Counted from the stretch's first letter, positions 1-9,536 are shown. The stretch is DNA of 64,000 bases from Alkanindiges hydrocarboniclasticus (GCF_001982605.1 NZ_MLCN01000014.1:1-64000), one strand, 5' to 3'. Numbers and translations: made by a program. Notes: generated by a model not told the origin, from the letters alone.

Positions 1-118
1 TCATCGTCAAAACCAGTAAAAATCCACACAAGTTGTTCTTTACAATCTTTTAATGAATCAACTCCTAATCTCTCAAGAGTCACAACACCTCGTCAGTGTT
101 GTTTAAATCAGAGCGCGT
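1..118 (-). other. rRNA operon leader (5' transcribed region)
   Basis: Read on the minus strand, this follows promoter P2 and runs off the left window edge. It contains a 7-bp perfect hairpin (82-88 with 96-102), boxB-like in position. Further on, TTGTGTGG resembles the CTGTGTGG found in enterobacterial 16S leaders. The 16S gene itself would lie outside the window, so the assignment rests on promoters and leader only. Confidence 0.6.
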
Positions 119-146
119 ATTCTATATCATATTTGCTCTTTGTCAA
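119..146 (-). promoter_or_regulatory. rRNA operon promoter P2
   Basis: On the minus strand TTGACA (141-146) is followed after 16 bp by TAGAAT (119-124) and a GC-rich start region (ACGCGCTC), as in growth-rate-regulated rRNA promoters. It lies about 160 bp downstream of P1, giving the tandem P1-P2 layout known from enterobacterial rrn operons. Confidence 0.65.
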
Positions 147-281
147 TCAGTTTTTAAATATTTTTTCGATCATCTCTACTTGAACACTTAAATCATTTTA
201 CTAATTGATTTGGCTAGATTTTTAGCTAACTCGCTGTTTAATAACAACTTATCGTTTCGCTTCATCATCGCCGTGGTGCGC

Positions 282-309
282 ATTATAGGGGGTTTAAAAT
301 GCTTTGCAA
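282..309 (-). promoter_or_regulatory. rRNA operon promoter P1
   Basis: On the minus strand TTGCAA (304-309), a 16-bp spacer, TATAAT (282-287) and then GCGCACCA. The string CCCCTATAATGCGC around the -10 closely matches enterobacterial rrn P1 promoters, including the GC-rich discriminator used in stringent control. AT-rich DNA upstream (about 310-370) could serve as an UP element. Confidence 0.7.
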
Positions 310-596
310 CCCTTATTTTAAAATAATTGATTAGGCGTTTATGTTTTAATCATTTTTCTGATATATGTTTAGATTTTCGCCTATTTGAGCCTAATTTTGA
401 TCATTTCAGGGTGATTAAGCTTGAGCAAATGATTGAGGCTATTTGAATGGTAGTGTAATTACTCAAGGATGAAGCGGTGCTGCACTTATTTTTGCATTAA
501 TCAGCAGCGCAATACTCATGCAAGTTTGTTGCATTCTAGACGTAGATAATTTTAAACCTTGCAAAATGACGATGAGGTAAGGCGCTAAAGGCGGGG
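310..596. other. Intergenic region upstream of rrn P1
   Basis: AT-rich DNA between rrn P1 and the tyrS terminator. The part next to P1 could hold UP-element or Fis-type activator sites. No ORF or RNA gene could be supported. Confidence 0.4.
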
Positions 597-635
597 TTAT
601 TAAAAAGCGGCTATCATCAGGCCGCTTTTTAATAA
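597..635 (-). terminator. Rho-independent terminator of tyrS
   Basis: A 15-bp perfect stem (597-611 with 621-635) with a 9-nt loop and A/T-rich outer arms, placed just after the tyrS stop. The symmetry would let it also stop transcription from the other side. Confidence 0.8.
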
Positions 636-647
636 CTTAATGATAAA

Positions 648-1859
648 TCAGGCCAAGACCTTAACCCGTGCAATGGCTTTTTTACCGGCTTGAATAATTA
701 CTGCATCACCAGCTTTCAAGGTAAAGCTGGCATCAATTACCTGCTGGTCGACCTTGACTGCGCCACGGCCTAAAGCATCCTTGGCCTGTGCTGCATTTTT
801 GGTTAGGCCTGCACGCGATAACACGCTGGTAATAAATAACTGTTCCTGACCTTCCAGTGACAGTTCAACTTCATTGATGTCTTCCGGGATTTCGCCATCA
901 ACAATGCGATTGCCAGCACTCTTATGCGCATTGGCAGCAGCATCGGCATCATGGAAACGCTCTACCAGTTCCAGGGCAATGATACGTTTGATGTCCTGCG
1001 GGTTACGCCCGTCGCTGATTTCCTGCAAGTGCTGTTTCACTTCAGCCATGGGCTTAAAGCTTAGCAGTTCGAAGTAACGCTCAATCAGGCTATCCGGCAT
1101 GGACAGGATTTTCTGGTAAATGGTGCCGGGGGTATCAAACACGCCAATATAGTTGCCTAAGGACTTGGACATTTTTTGCACGCCATCCAGCCCTTCCAGA
1201 ATAGGCACGGTAATGCACACCTGTGGTTCCTGGTCATAACGGCTTTGCAGGGTACGCCCCATCAGCAGGTTAAAGGTCTGATCGGTGCCCCCCAGTTCGA
1301 CATCGGCTTTAAGCGCGACCGAGTCATAGCCCTGAATGAGCGGATACAGGAACTCATGGATGGCAATGGGCTGCTGGTTTTTAAAGCGCTTGGAGAAGTC
1401 ATCCCGTTCCATCATGCGGGAAACCGTTTGCTGACTGGCCAGACGGATCAGGTCGGCGGCACTTTGGGCATTAAACCATTCACTGTTAAACACCACTTTG
1501 GTTTTGGCCGGATCCAGAATTTTAAATACCTGTTCCTGATAGGTCTTGGCATTGGCCAGGACGTCTTCTCGGGTTAACGGCGGACGTGTGGCGCTTTTGC
1601 CCGTTGGGTCGCCAATCATGCCGGTGTAGTCGCCAATCAGAAAATAGACTTCATGACCCAGATCCTGAAAAGTTTTGAGCTTGTTAATCAGCACAGTATG
1701 TCCCAAGTGCAAGTCGGGTGCCGTGGGGTCAAAACCGGCTTTAATCCGCAGTGGACGGTTTTCTTTTAATTTTTTGAGCAAATCTTCGCGGGAAATAATG
1801 TCGGCAGTGCCGCGCTCGATTAGCTCAAGTTGTTGCTCAGCAGGTAAAAACGTTGTCAT
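648..1859 (-). CDS. tyrS: Tyrosine--tRNA ligase
   Basis: Class I aminoacyl-tRNA synthetase that activates tyrosine and charges tRNA-Tyr in the cytoplasm. The 403-residue protein has the HIGH-type motif HLGH at residues 51-54, KMSKS at 229-233, and a C-terminal S4-like RNA-binding domain from about residue 340. The KMSKS form and this length fit the second bacterial TyrRS type (TyrZ-like, common in Pseudomonas and Acinetobacter) rather than the E. coli type. It lies divergent to anmK, with only 73 bp between the start codons, and next to an rRNA promoter, a synteny familiar from Acinetobacter. It ends at a strong terminator. Confidence 0.96.
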   Translation of the reverse strand: MTTFLPAEQQLELIERGTADIISREDLLKKLKENRPLRIKAGFDPTAPDLHLGHTVLINKLKTFQDLGHEVYFLIGDYTGMIGDPTGKSATRPPLTREDVLANAKTYQEQVFKILDPAKTKVVFNSEWFNAQSAADLIRLASQQTVSRMMERDDFSKRFKNQQPIAIHEFLYPLIQGYDSVALKADVELGGTDQTFNLLMGRTLQSRYDQEPQVCITVPILEGLDGVQKMSKSLGNYIGVFDTPGTIYQKILSMPDSLIERYFELLSFKPMAEVKQHLQEISDGRNPQDIKRIIALELVERFHDADAAANAHKSAGNRIVDGEIPEDINEVELSLEGQEQLFITSVLSRAGLTKNAAQAKDALGRGAVKVDQQVIDASFTLKAGDAVIIQAGKKAIARVKVLA

Positions 1860-1932
1860 GGCAAATCAAAAACAATAAAGTTGGCATTGCGCGATATACT
1901 AACTTTTTTTTAGGCGAATTGCAGGCTTTGAT

Positions 1933-3057
1933 ATGACAGCAATGTATATAGGGATTATGTCGGGCACCAGCATGGATGGCATTGATCTGGTGGCTGCCTC
2001 ATTTGATCCATTGGTATTGCATGCCACATTGACTGTTCCTTTCCCTGAAGAATTGCGTGATGAACTGATGGCCTTAAGCTCGCCCGGCGACAATGAAATT
2101 GAGCGCATGGGTCAGGCCGATGTGGCCTATGCCCGGCTGGTGGGACAGGCAGTGTGTCAACTGCTGCACGACAATAGCCTGGATGCGGCCAGTATTGTGG
2201 CGATTGGTAGCCATGGCCAGACGATTCGGCACCGGCCCCACTTGGGCTTTAGCCTGCAAATTGGCGATCCAAATTTAATTGCCGAAATGACTAAAATCCC
2301 CGTGGTATCTGACTTTCGCCGTCGTGATCTGGCAGCAGGTGGTCAGGGTGCGCCACTGGTGCCGGCCTTTCATCAGGCGCTGTTTGGACACGACAGCATT
2401 AACCGGATTATTTTAAATCTGGGCGGTATGGCCAATATCAGTGTACTGCCTGCCGAAAATCCGGCGCATATTTATGGTTACGATACTGGCCCGGCCAATG
2501 TGCTGATGGATGGCTGGTGCAAGCGGCATACTGGCCACAATTATGATCAGGATGGCGCATGGGCGGCCAATGGCAACTCAATTCCTGCCTTAATGGAAAT
2601 TATGCAGCGGCATGATTACTTTGGTAAAAAGCCACCCAAAAGCACCGGGCGTGAAGACTTTAATATGGACTGGCTGGACAACCAGCTGGATGACTGGCGC
2701 AATCAGGCTGATTATGACCCCAATGATGATCATCCGGAAAATATTCAGGCCACTTTATTAAAGCTGACTATCCGGCCGATTAAAAAAGCCATTGCACGCT
2801 GTGGCCTGCCCGGTGGTGAGCTATATGTATGTGGTGGCGGGGCATATAACAAAACCCTGATGGAGCAGCTGCGCTGGAAACTGGGCAAGCATTGCTGGAC
2901 GGTTGAAAGTACGGAGGTACTGGGACTGTCACCAACCTGGGTGGAAGCAACCGCCTTTGCCTGGCTGGCCAAACAGCGCATTGAACAGCATCCGGGTAAC
3001 TTACCTGCCGTAACCGGTGCCAGTGGCTTGCGGATTTTAGGCACGGTTACTGGTTGA
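1933..3057 (+). CDS. anmK: Anhydro-N-acetylmuramic acid kinase
   Basis: Cytoplasmic kinase of peptidoglycan recycling. It hydrolyses and phosphorylates 1,6-anhydro-MurNAc, released from anhydromuropeptides, to give MurNAc-6-phosphate. The N-terminal phosphate-binding signature GIMSGTSMDG is at residues 7-16, and the ASKHA-fold blocks NLGGMANIS and YDTGPANVLMD follow. The 374-residue length is normal for the family. Its stop overlaps a possible TTG start of the small gene that follows, so the two are probably cotranscribed. Confidence 0.95.
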   Translation: MTAMYIGIMSGTSMDGIDLVAASFDPLVLHATLTVPFPEELRDELMALSSPGDNEIERMGQADVAYARLVGQAVCQLLHDNSLDAASIVAIGSHGQTIRHRPHLGFSLQIGDPNLIAEMTKIPVVSDFRRRDLAAGGQGAPLVPAFHQALFGHDSINRIILNLGGMANISVLPAENPAHIYGYDTGPANVLMDGWCKRHTGHNYDQDGAWAANGNSIPALMEIMQRHDYFGKKPPKSTGREDFNMDWLDNQLDDWRNQADYDPNDDHPENIQATLLKLTIRPIKKAIARCGLPGGELYVCGGGAYNKTLMEQLRWKLGKHCWTVESTEVLGLSPTWVEATAFAWLAKQRIEQHPGNLPAVTGASGLRILGTVTG

Positions 3058-3062
3058 TTCTT

Positions 3063-3329
3063 ATGTGGAAATGGTTATTGCAACAAATTGATATCAGTGA
3101 TGAATTGCCCAGATTTTCTGCCCTGTACATGGGATTATCGGGCGTGGTGATGGGAATGGCTTTTGTGGGGCTGTATTTTCACTATGAACGACAGGATAAC
3201 CATGTGCTGGGTATTGCCATTATTATGACCCTGCTTATGTCACTGTATGAGCGCTACCGGATTAAGGCACATAAAAGCGCCAACTTAACTCTATTGTCAG
3301 CGATAATTTATAGCCTGCTCATGCGTTAA
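3063..3329 (+). CDS. Small inner-membrane protein of unknown function
   Basis: An 88-residue protein with two hydrophobic segments, around residues 22-38 and 49-62, separated by a charged loop with HYERQD. I do not recognise a named family. I chose ATG 3063; an in-frame TTG at 3054 overlaps the anmK stop and is also possible. Close coupling to anmK and a terminator overlapping its own stop codon argue that it is the last gene of an anmK operon. Confidence 0.6.
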   Translation: MWKWLLQQIDISDELPRFSALYMGLSGVVMGMAFVGLYFHYERQDNHVLGIAIIMTLLMSLYERYRIKAHKSANLTLLSAIIYSLLMR

Positions 3330-3340
3330 GCAGGCTTTTT
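3312..3340 (+). terminator. Terminator of the anmK operon
   Basis: AGCCTGCT (3312-3319) pairs with AGCAGGCT (3329-3336), followed by a T run. The 5' arm lies inside the last codons of the upstream small gene. Confidence 0.8.
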
Positions 3341-3371
3341 ATCCAATGTCTTGAACCTTAAATCACCTTTC

Positions 3372-4274
3372 TCACGTAGCGGCCCAAGCAGCAGGCGAGC
3401 GATTTAGATAATTCAGTGCCTGCTGGGTATTGCCTTCATGAACCGGATGAAAACTGGGCGGCAACCAGCGCAAGCTGGCTTTCAGCAGGTAGCTAAAGCG
3501 CGGCACATGATCAGTTTTACGACCAGTCTTTTCCATGGCCCATAGCATTTGCAGTACATTGTAGCGGGCATACTGTTTGGCATCAGCATCTTCACGGCAA
3601 ATGGCACGCAAGCCATCGACCCATACTTTTACCAGTATTGGCAGTACAATGGCCATGAGTGCCTGCCGGCTCAGGTAAAAGCCAAACTCATTTTCAAACA
3701 GGTGGGCAAACAGGTCAAAGGCAACGCTGCGGTGTTCCACTTCTTCGGCCAGATGCCAGCGGAACAAATCAGCCATGACCGGATCAGCCTGATCCAGACT
3801 GGTGTTATCCAGCGACCACTGCCCTGCCACACCAGTAAAATGTTCAATAGCAGCCACCACACCAAGCCGTGTTAGTAACCACAGTTTTTCAGTGGCTTTA
3901 AATTGCAACGCTTTTAGGCCAGCCGGTGCTTCCCCCAGTAAAATTTCAAACAGGTAATGCATGCGGCGGTTATAGGCATCTACATTAATCTGATGATTTT
4001 TAAAGTATTGTAAGGCATGCTGATGAGTACGCCCATGCACTGCTTCCTGCCGGATAAAACCCAGTACATCCTGCTTAAGCTGCTCATCTTTAATATAAGG
4101 CAGCGCCTTGTTATAAACCCGGCAAAACCAGAACTCACCAGCAGGCAATACCAGATGGGCCACATTTAAAAAATGGGTTGAAAAGGCATCATTGGGAATC
4201 CAGTGTTTGGGAACAGCTGAAAAATCAAACTGGACTTTACGTGCCTTGATTTGATGATGGGCCAGTGCGTTCAT
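3372..4274 (-). CDS. Predicted metal-dependent hydrolase (PF10118-like)
   Basis: A 300-residue soluble protein resembling the bacterial predicted metal-dependent hydrolase family PF10118, whose substrate is unknown. Residues fitting a helical di-metal-type centre are visible: EAVHGRTHQH, EHFTGVAG and HLAEEVEHRSVAFD, spaced along the middle of the protein. I chose ATG 4274 because AGGA sits 8 nt upstream; a longer reading to 4358 lacks such a site. It is convergent with the anmK operon. Confidence 0.75.
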   Translation of the reverse strand: MNALAHHQIKARKVQFDFSAVPKHWIPNDAFSTHFLNVAHLVLPAGEFWFCRVYNKALPYIKDEQLKQDVLGFIRQEAVHGRTHQHALQYFKNHQINVDAYNRRMHYLFEILLGEAPAGLKALQFKATEKLWLLTRLGVVAAIEHFTGVAGQWSLDNTSLDQADPVMADLFRWHLAEEVEHRSVAFDLFAHLFENEFGFYLSRQALMAIVLPILVKVWVDGLRAICREDADAKQYARYNVLQMLWAMEKTGRKTDHVPRFSYLLKASLRWLPPSFHPVHEGNTQQALNYLNRSPAAWAAT

Positions 4275-4417
4275 GCGCTTTGTCCTGCTGCAATATGTAC
4301 TGTGCTTACTATAAAAATTACCGTAAAAACAGACCAGCGCTATTGGGGACATTGACATGCATTGTTGTCCTGTAATGACAAAACAGGGTTAAACCCAACC
4401 ACCCAAAGAACAGATAT

Positions 4418-4448
4418 AAAAAAGCGCCCTGAATTTGAGCGCTTTTTT
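4418..4448 (-). terminator. Terminator after erpA
   Basis: A 10-bp stem (4418-4427 with 4439-4448) with A-rich and T-rich outer arms, directly downstream of the erpA stop and upstream of the hydrolase gene. Probably works in both directions. Confidence 0.8.
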
Positions 4449-4478
4449 GAAGCTTTAATGGGGGTATTACAAGAAAAA

Positions 4479-4814
4479 CTATAAGGAAAACGAAGAACCA
4501 CAGCCACAGGTTGTAGTGGCATTTGGGTTTTTTACAATAAAGCGTGAGCCTTCCAGCCCTTCAATATAATCCACTTCGGAACCCACCAGATACTGGTAGC
4601 TTAGCGAATCCACCAGCATGGCCACATCACCATTTTCAAATCTGGCATCGTCGTCATTGGCAGCTTCAGCAAAGCTAAAGCCATAGGAAAAGCCTGAGCA
4701 GCCACCACCCGTTACATAAACGCGTAGCATTAGATCTTCGCTACCTTCCCCTTCGCGCAATTGACGAACCTTGTTCGCTGCACGATCTGTCATTACCAAA
4801 GCAGGAGCGTTCAT
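4479..4814 (-). CDS. erpA: Iron-sulfur cluster insertion protein ErpA
   Basis: A-type carrier that delivers Fe-S clusters to apoproteins, including enzymes of isoprenoid synthesis and respiration. The 111-residue protein has the three conserved cluster-ligand cysteines: Cys39 in [10 protein letters not shown], and Cys103 and Cys105 in [10 protein letters not shown] chose ATG 4814 because GGAG lies 7 nt upstream, rather than the ATG six codons earlier. It stands alone between two hairpins. Confidence 0.93.
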   Translation of the reverse strand: MNAPALVMTDRAANKVRQLREGEGSEDLMLRVYVTGGGCSGFSYGFSFAEAANDDDARFENGDVAMLVDSLSYQYLVGSEVDYIEGLEGSRFIVKNPNATTTCGCGSSFSL

Positions 4815-4874
4815 GCCTGTCTCCAAAAACATAAAATCATGGCCAGCATACTGGCGATATCAGGCTGCTACTGT

Positions 4875-4906
4875 AGCACAACCCAGCTTATAAATTGGGT
4901 TGTGCT
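4875..4906 (-). terminator. Hairpin between a solute-binding gene and erpA
   Basis: An 11-bp perfect stem (4875-4885 with 4896-4906) and 10-nt loop located after the stop of the upstream minus-strand gene. It lacks a clear U run, so it may be a weak terminator or an mRNA-stabilising hairpin. Confidence 0.45.
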
Positions 4907-4946
4907 GCTGCCTTTTCAAGCATTATTTGCAACCGGATAAGCGATT

Positions 4947-5945
4947 TTACTCGTCTTTAAGCGCACATTCAAAGCTGGACGGTTCTGCCTGACAGCGTGC
5001 CCGCTTCAAAAATGACATCATTTTCTTGTTGTAAATGCCTTCCTTGGTCAGGGCAATGCGTGATTCGCGCATAAGCTTGATATAACCAATTTTGTCATTG
5101 GCCGGAATTTCCATCCAGTATTTGGCTGGAATATCTGCTTCCTGTTTGCCCAGCATAGTAAAAGCACGCGGTAACTGGCTGGCAATCCAGGTACGCGACT
5201 TTTGCCCGTAACCTTCAGGAAATTTGTCCTTGCGAATGATTACGTTACCGGTAACCTGCAATAGTGGAAAACGGACAATAGCGCCTTTAGAACCTAGCCC
5301 TTTGTACAGCTCCAGTGGCTTAAACACCACGGCTGGCGCACCAATGATGTCAACCTGGCCGTTATTAAACTTGCTACCAAAGTTGGTGACATCAGCAGAA
5401 ACTGGTTGCGCACCAATTTGCTGAACCATCTTGGCCTGTGCCTTGTCATAGTCCAGTACCGCAACTTTCTTGCCCGCTGCCTTGGCCAGTGTATTTAAAC
5501 TGCGGTCATTAACAAATAAATAAGCCGCACCCACCGGAATAACCCCCGCAACTTCATACGGGCCATTCACCATATCGGCGGCCAATTGTGGCTTGGCCAG
5601 CAGTTGCATGACGTTAACGGTTAGCTTCAGGTTAGGTAAAGCACCAATTGCATCCAGTGAGCCGGTAAAAGAGTTAAATTGACGGCCACGCATGCCACTA
5701 ATTGCAGCACCATCGCATTTGCCGGCTTTAAAGTCTTCTGCAGCAACACGCTCATCGGTGTAGGCCTTGAGCTGAACATCAGCCCCCCAGCCTTTAGCAG
5801 CCAGTGCATAATCCTTCATGAGCGCATAAACATCACCAGCCGTACCCACCAGATCAAACACACAAACCGTTTGTTTGGCCTGTACCTGACTCGATGCCAT
5901 GGCAATCACACCTGCCACTAATCCAAATTTTAAGCGCTGTAACAT
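4947..5945 (-). CDS. Periplasmic solute-binding-like protein, paralogue B (DUF6091-like)
   Basis: A 332-residue exported protein with a signal peptide ending near QVQA (residues 20-23). The mature part begins with TVCVFDLVGTAGD and resembles TRAP/ABC periplasmic binding proteins; it probably belongs to DUF6091, seen in Acinetobacter relatives. A C-terminal segment holds two cysteines (RARCQAEPSSFECALKDE). It is a close paralogue of the next gene upstream, with long identical DNA blocks. No transporter membrane genes lie beside the pair, so the ligand and partner are unknown. Confidence 0.75.
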   Translation of the reverse strand: MLQRLKFGLVAGVIAMASSQVQAKQTVCVFDLVGTAGDVYALMKDYALAAKGWGADVQLKAYTDERVAAEDFKAGKCDGAAISGMRGRQFNSFTGSLDAIGALPNLKLTVNVMQLLAKPQLAADMVNGPYEVAGVIPVGAAYLFVNDRSLNTLAKAAGKKVAVLDYDKAQAKMVQQIGAQPVSADVTNFGSKFNNGQVDIIGAPAVVFKPLELYKGLGSKGAIVRFPLLQVTGNVIIRKDKFPEGYGQKSRTWIASQLPRAFTMLGKQEADIPAKYWMEIPANDKIGYIKLMRESRIALTKEGIYNKKMMSFLKRARCQAEPSSFECALKDE

Positions 5946-6078
5946 AATTTTTATGTCCTCATATCCTGTTGATGGTAACCCTGCTTTTCCAAACAGTTTG
6001 AACAGTGCTAGGTATAATCGCTTCCAAGGCGTTAAACAATAATCTTTTGGCAGTTTTTCCTGTCACTGGGGCCAATAA

Positions 6079-6102
6079 AAAACCCGACCTAAGTCGGGTT
6101 TT
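6079..6102 (-). terminator. Terminator between the tandem paralogues
   Basis: AAAACCCGAC (6079-6088) pairs with GTCGGGTTTT (6093-6102), loop 4 nt. It follows the stop of the upstream paralogue, so the two copies are likely separate transcription units. Confidence 0.8.
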
Positions 6103-6165
6103 CAATCATGCGCCAGATTACGAGCGTTTATAACATCGTATCTTTAGGCAGCTTATTGTCGAGGA

Positions 6166-7158
6166 TTACTCGTCTTTAAGCGCACATTCAAAGCTGGATG
6201 GCTCAACCTGACAACGCGCACGTTTCAGCAGGCTCATCATGCTTTTGTTATACAGGCCCTCTTTGGTCAACGCAATGCGTGATTCGCGCATCAGTTTCAC
6301 ATAGCCTACCCTGTCATTGGCTGGAATATCCATCCAGTATTTGGCTGGAATGGCAGCTTCAGTCTTGCTGATTAAAGAAGTCATGCGCGGTAACTGGCTG
6401 GCAATCCAGGTACGCGATTTTTGGCCATAACCAGCAGGGAATTTGTCCTTACGGATCACTACGTTGCCAGTTACCTGTAAAATCGGGAAACGGACAATGG
6501 CGCCTTTGGAACCCAAGCCTTTATGCAATTCCAGTGGCTTGAATGCCATGGCTGGCGCACCAATGATGTCAACCTGGCCGTTATTAAACTTGCTACCAAA
6601 GTTGGTAATATCGGCAGAAACTGGTTGCGCACCAATTTGCTGAACCATCTTGGCCTGTGCCTTGTCATAGTCCAGTACCGCAACTTTTTTGCCAGCCGCC
6701 TTGGCAATGGTATTAATACTACGGTCATTAACCATCAGATAAGCCGTACCCAACGGTACTACCCCGGCAACTTCGTAGTTGCCATTAACCATATTGCTGG
6801 CCAGTTTTGGGCTTGCCATTAACTGCATAACACTTTGAGCAACCTTGTTGCTTGAAATGGCGCCAATCGCATCAATAGAACCGGTGAAGGTATTGAACTG
6901 ACGGCCACGCATACCGGTTAAGCTTACTGCATCACATTTGCCGGCTTTAAAGTCTTCCGCAGCAACACGCTCATCGGTGTAGGCCTTGAGCTGAACATCG
7001 GCCCCCCAGCCTTTAGCAGCCAGTGCATAATCCTTCATTAATGTATAGGTGTCACCCGCAGTACCCAGCAAGTCAAACACACAAACCGTTTGTGCCTGAG
7101 CAGTGTTGGACAGGGTGAAAACAGAGGCAGCCGCCATGGCCAAAGCAATTTTTTTCAT
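6166..7158 (-). CDS. Periplasmic solute-binding-like protein, paralogue A (DUF6091-like)
   Basis: A 330-residue exported protein, start ATG 7158, with a clear signal peptide (MKKIALAMAAASVFTLSNTAQA). The mature protein starts QTVCVFDLLGTAGD and ends with the same CALKDE as its downstream paralogue. Central blocks such as AGKKVAVLDYDKAQAKMVQQ and NFGSKFNNGQVDIIGAPA are shared almost unchanged. It is probably a periplasmic ligand-binding protein. The upstream 319 bp is AT-rich and holds its promoter and that of the divergent ABC-F gene. Confidence 0.75.
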   Translation of the reverse strand: MKKIALAMAAASVFTLSNTAQAQTVCVFDLLGTAGDTYTLMKDYALAAKGWGADVQLKAYTDERVAAEDFKAGKCDAVSLTGMRGRQFNTFTGSIDAIGAISSNKVAQSVMQLMASPKLASNMVNGNYEVAGVVPLGTAYLMVNDRSINTIAKAAGKKVAVLDYDKAQAKMVQQIGAQPVSADITNFGSKFNNGQVDIIGAPAMAFKPLELHKGLGSKGAIVRFPILQVTGNVVIRKDKFPAGYGQKSRTWIASQLPRMTSLISKTEAAIPAKYWMDIPANDRVGYVKLMRESRIALTKEGLYNKSMMSLLKRARCQVEPSSFECALKDE

Positions 7159-7477
7159 CTTTAACTTCCTAGCAGAAAATTCCGGCTATGATTGTAGGGT
7201 GAAATTGGACATCATCCAAATTGATCATATTCTATCGAACAATTGTGTGAAACAATAGAGTATTTACTCCAATTTGCTCCACCATTTTTTGTTTTTTTAC
7301 GTGTGGTTTATATTATTTGTTAATAGACAGTATGTTAATTAGCTGAGCTAATCATTCACAGTGTTTTCATAGTTATTGCAACATGAAGATTAGGTGAAGC
7401 TGTTGAATGACAAATCCTAATTTTAACCTTTATTTATACTATAATTCGCCTTTCAGTTAAATTGCTCCGGATGATTC
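7159..7477. other. Divergent intergenic region
   Basis: AT-rich, no gene. It separates two divergent genes and must hold both promoters. The best candidate for the rightward gene is TATAAT at 7440-7445, 33 bp before its ATG, without a good -35 hexamer. GCTGAGCTAATC near 7340 has partial dyad symmetry, but no operator can be claimed. Confidence 0.4.
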
Positions 7478-9493
7478 ATGATTCAGCTTCAAAACTTTGC
7501 TATTCGCCGTGGCGGCCGCCTGCTGTTTGAAAATGCCACCATGCAATTGCACCATGGCTGGAAAATTGGCTTAACCGGAGTAAATGGTGCAGGCAAATCC
7601 ACCTTGTTTGCGGCCCTGCTGGGTTCCATTCACGGCGATGTGGGCAGCTTAACCCGGCCATCGGGCTGGATTGTGGCGCACATGGCGCAGGAAGTTGAAA
7701 GCCAGGAAACCTCGGCCATTGATTTTGTATTGTCCGGTGACGAGGAGTGGTGGGACATTCACCAGAAGCTGGAACATCAGGCCGACCAGCTGGATATTGA
7801 TACCCTGACTCAGTTATATGGCCGGTTTGATGAAATCCATGGCTATACGGCACCGGCCAAGGCCGCGCAAATGATGGCTGGACTGGGATTTCTGGAAAAC
7901 CAGATCAGGTTGCCGGTATCAAGTTTTTCCGGTGGCTGGCGCATGCGCCTGAATCTGGCACGCACCCTGATGAGCCGTTCTGACCTGCTGCTGCTGGATG
8001 AGCCGACAAACCATCTGGATTTGGATGCGGTACTGTGGCTGGAAGACTGGCTTAAAGCCTACGAAGGAACACTGGTGCTGATTTCACATGATCGTGATTT
8101 TCTGGATGCCATCGTTGACCATATTATTCATGTTGAAAATGCCCAGTTAACCCTGTACACCGGCAATTATTCTACTTTTGAACAAACCCGCGCTGAACGT
8201 CTGTCCCAGCAGCAGCAGGCTTTTGAAAAACAGGAAGCCACCCGCGCCCACCTGCAAAAATATATTGACCGCTTCAAGGCACAGGCCACCAAGGCCCGGC
8301 AGGCCCAAAGCCGTATCAAGCAGCTGGAACGCATGCAAAAGCTGGCACCAGCGCATGTGGATACGCCATTTACCTTTAGTTTCCGCGAACCCAGCCGTAT
8401 GAGTTCTCCGTTATTACGACTGGATCATGTAGATGCCGGATATGCCGGTAAACTGATTTTAAGTAATATTAACCTGCAAATTACACCAGACAGCCGTATT
8501 GGCCTGCTGGGTATGAATGGCGCGGGTAAATCCACTTTAATCAAGACACTGGCAGGCACGCTGGCAGCCTTAAATGGTGAGCGTGATGCCAGTGAACTGC
8601 TTAATCTGGGTTATTTTGCCCAGCACCAAATGGATGCGCTGGATGGTGATGCATCACCCATGCTACAACTGGCACGCTTGGCAGGCCGGCAAATATCCGA
8701 AGCCACCTTGCGGGCCTTTTTAGGGAGTTTTGGCTTTAGCGGGGAGCGGATGGACACGCCGTGTGAGAGTTTTTCCGGCGGTGAACGGGCACGTCTGGCA
8801 CTGGCATTAATTGTCTGGCAGAAGCCCAATGTGCTGATTCTGGATGAGCCGACCAACCATCTGGATCTGGACATGCGGCATGCACTAACCATGGCCTTGC
8901 AGGATTTTGAAGGGGCTGTGGTACTGGTATCGCATGAGCGTCAACTAATTGCCAGTGTGTGTGATGAACTGATGCTGGTGCATGATGGCAAGTGCGACGC
9001 TTTTGATGGTGATCTGGTGGACTATGCCAACTGGCTCCGTCAGGCGCGCATTGACATGGAAAAACAGCAAAAAGCCCTGCACCAAAAAGCCAATGAGCAA
9101 AAAAATACCTCTCCGAAAGCAGCCCAGCCTGCTGTTGCAGCAACGCCGGTTCAGGAATTCATTAAGCCTGCCCCCATTGCAACCAGCACAATCACTGGCC
9201 TGAGCAAGGAAGAATCACGCAAGGAAACAGCCCGTCGCCGGGAAGCCACACGTCCCTTGCGGGATAAAATTGAGAAGCATGAAAAGCAGCAGCAAAAAAT
9301 CCAGCTTCGTCTGGTGGCAATTGAAAATCTGCTGGCTGATGAATCGCTGTATTTACCTGAGCAAAAGGTTGCATTGCTCAATCTAATGAATGAACAAACC
9401 GAACTTAGATCCACGCTGCAACACAGTGAAAATGAAACGCTGGAACTCATGCTGGAGCTGGAAGAGCTGCAACACAGTTTTGATCAGGCTTAA
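7478..9493 (+). CDS. yheS: ABC-F family ATPase, YheS type
   Basis: Cytoplasmic twin-ATPase protein of the ABC-F family, which acts on ribosomes rather than membranes. The 671-residue protein has two ABC cassettes: Walker A GVNGAGKST at 34-42 and GMNGAGKST near 344, signatures FSGGWRMRL and FSGGERARL, and DEPTNHLDLD twice. The linker between cassettes (ARAHLQKYIDRFKAQATKA) is the ABC-F P-site interaction motif region. A charged coiled-coil C-terminus starts near residue 570. Sequence and length match E. coli YheS better than Uup or EttA. A parS site follows 28 bp after the stop. Confidence 0.92.
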   Translation: MIQLQNFAIRRGGRLLFENATMQLHHGWKIGLTGVNGAGKSTLFAALLGSIHGDVGSLTRPSGWIVAHMAQEVESQETSAIDFVLSGDEEWWDIHQKLEHQADQLDIDTLTQLYGRFDEIHGYTAPAKAAQMMAGLGFLENQIRLPVSSFSGGWRMRLNLARTLMSRSDLLLLDEPTNHLDLDAVLWLEDWLKAYEGTLVLISHDRDFLDAIVDHIIHVENAQLTLYTGNYSTFEQTRAERLSQQQQAFEKQEATRAHLQKYIDRFKAQATKARQAQSRIKQLERMQKLAPAHVDTPFTFSFREPSRMSSPLLRLDHVDAGYAGKLILSNINLQITPDSRIGLLGMNGAGKSTLIKTLAGTLAALNGERDASELLNLGYFAQHQMDALDGDASPMLQLARLAGRQISEATLRAFLGSFGFSGERMDTPCESFSGGERARLALALIVWQKPNVLILDEPTNHLDLDMRHALTMALQDFEGAVVLVSHERQLIASVCDELMLVHDGKCDAFDGDLVDYANWLRQARIDMEKQQKALHQKANEQKNTSPKAAQPAVAATPVQEFIKPAPIATSTITGLSKEESRKETARRREATRPLRDKIEKHEKQQQKIQLRLVAIENLLADESLYLPEQKVALLNLMNEQTELRSTLQHSENETLELMLELEELQHSFDQA

Positions 9494-9520
9494 TAGCCGA
9501 TAGATAGTAAAAATTTGCCT

Positions 9521-9536
9521 TGTTTCACGTGGAACA
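9521..9536. promoter_or_regulatory. parS site 1 (TGTTTCACGTGGAACA)
   Basis: One mismatch from the palindromic parS sequence bound by chromosomal ParB proteins. It lies in the intergenic gap after the ABC-F gene, about 7 kb from oriC. Confidence 0.85.
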
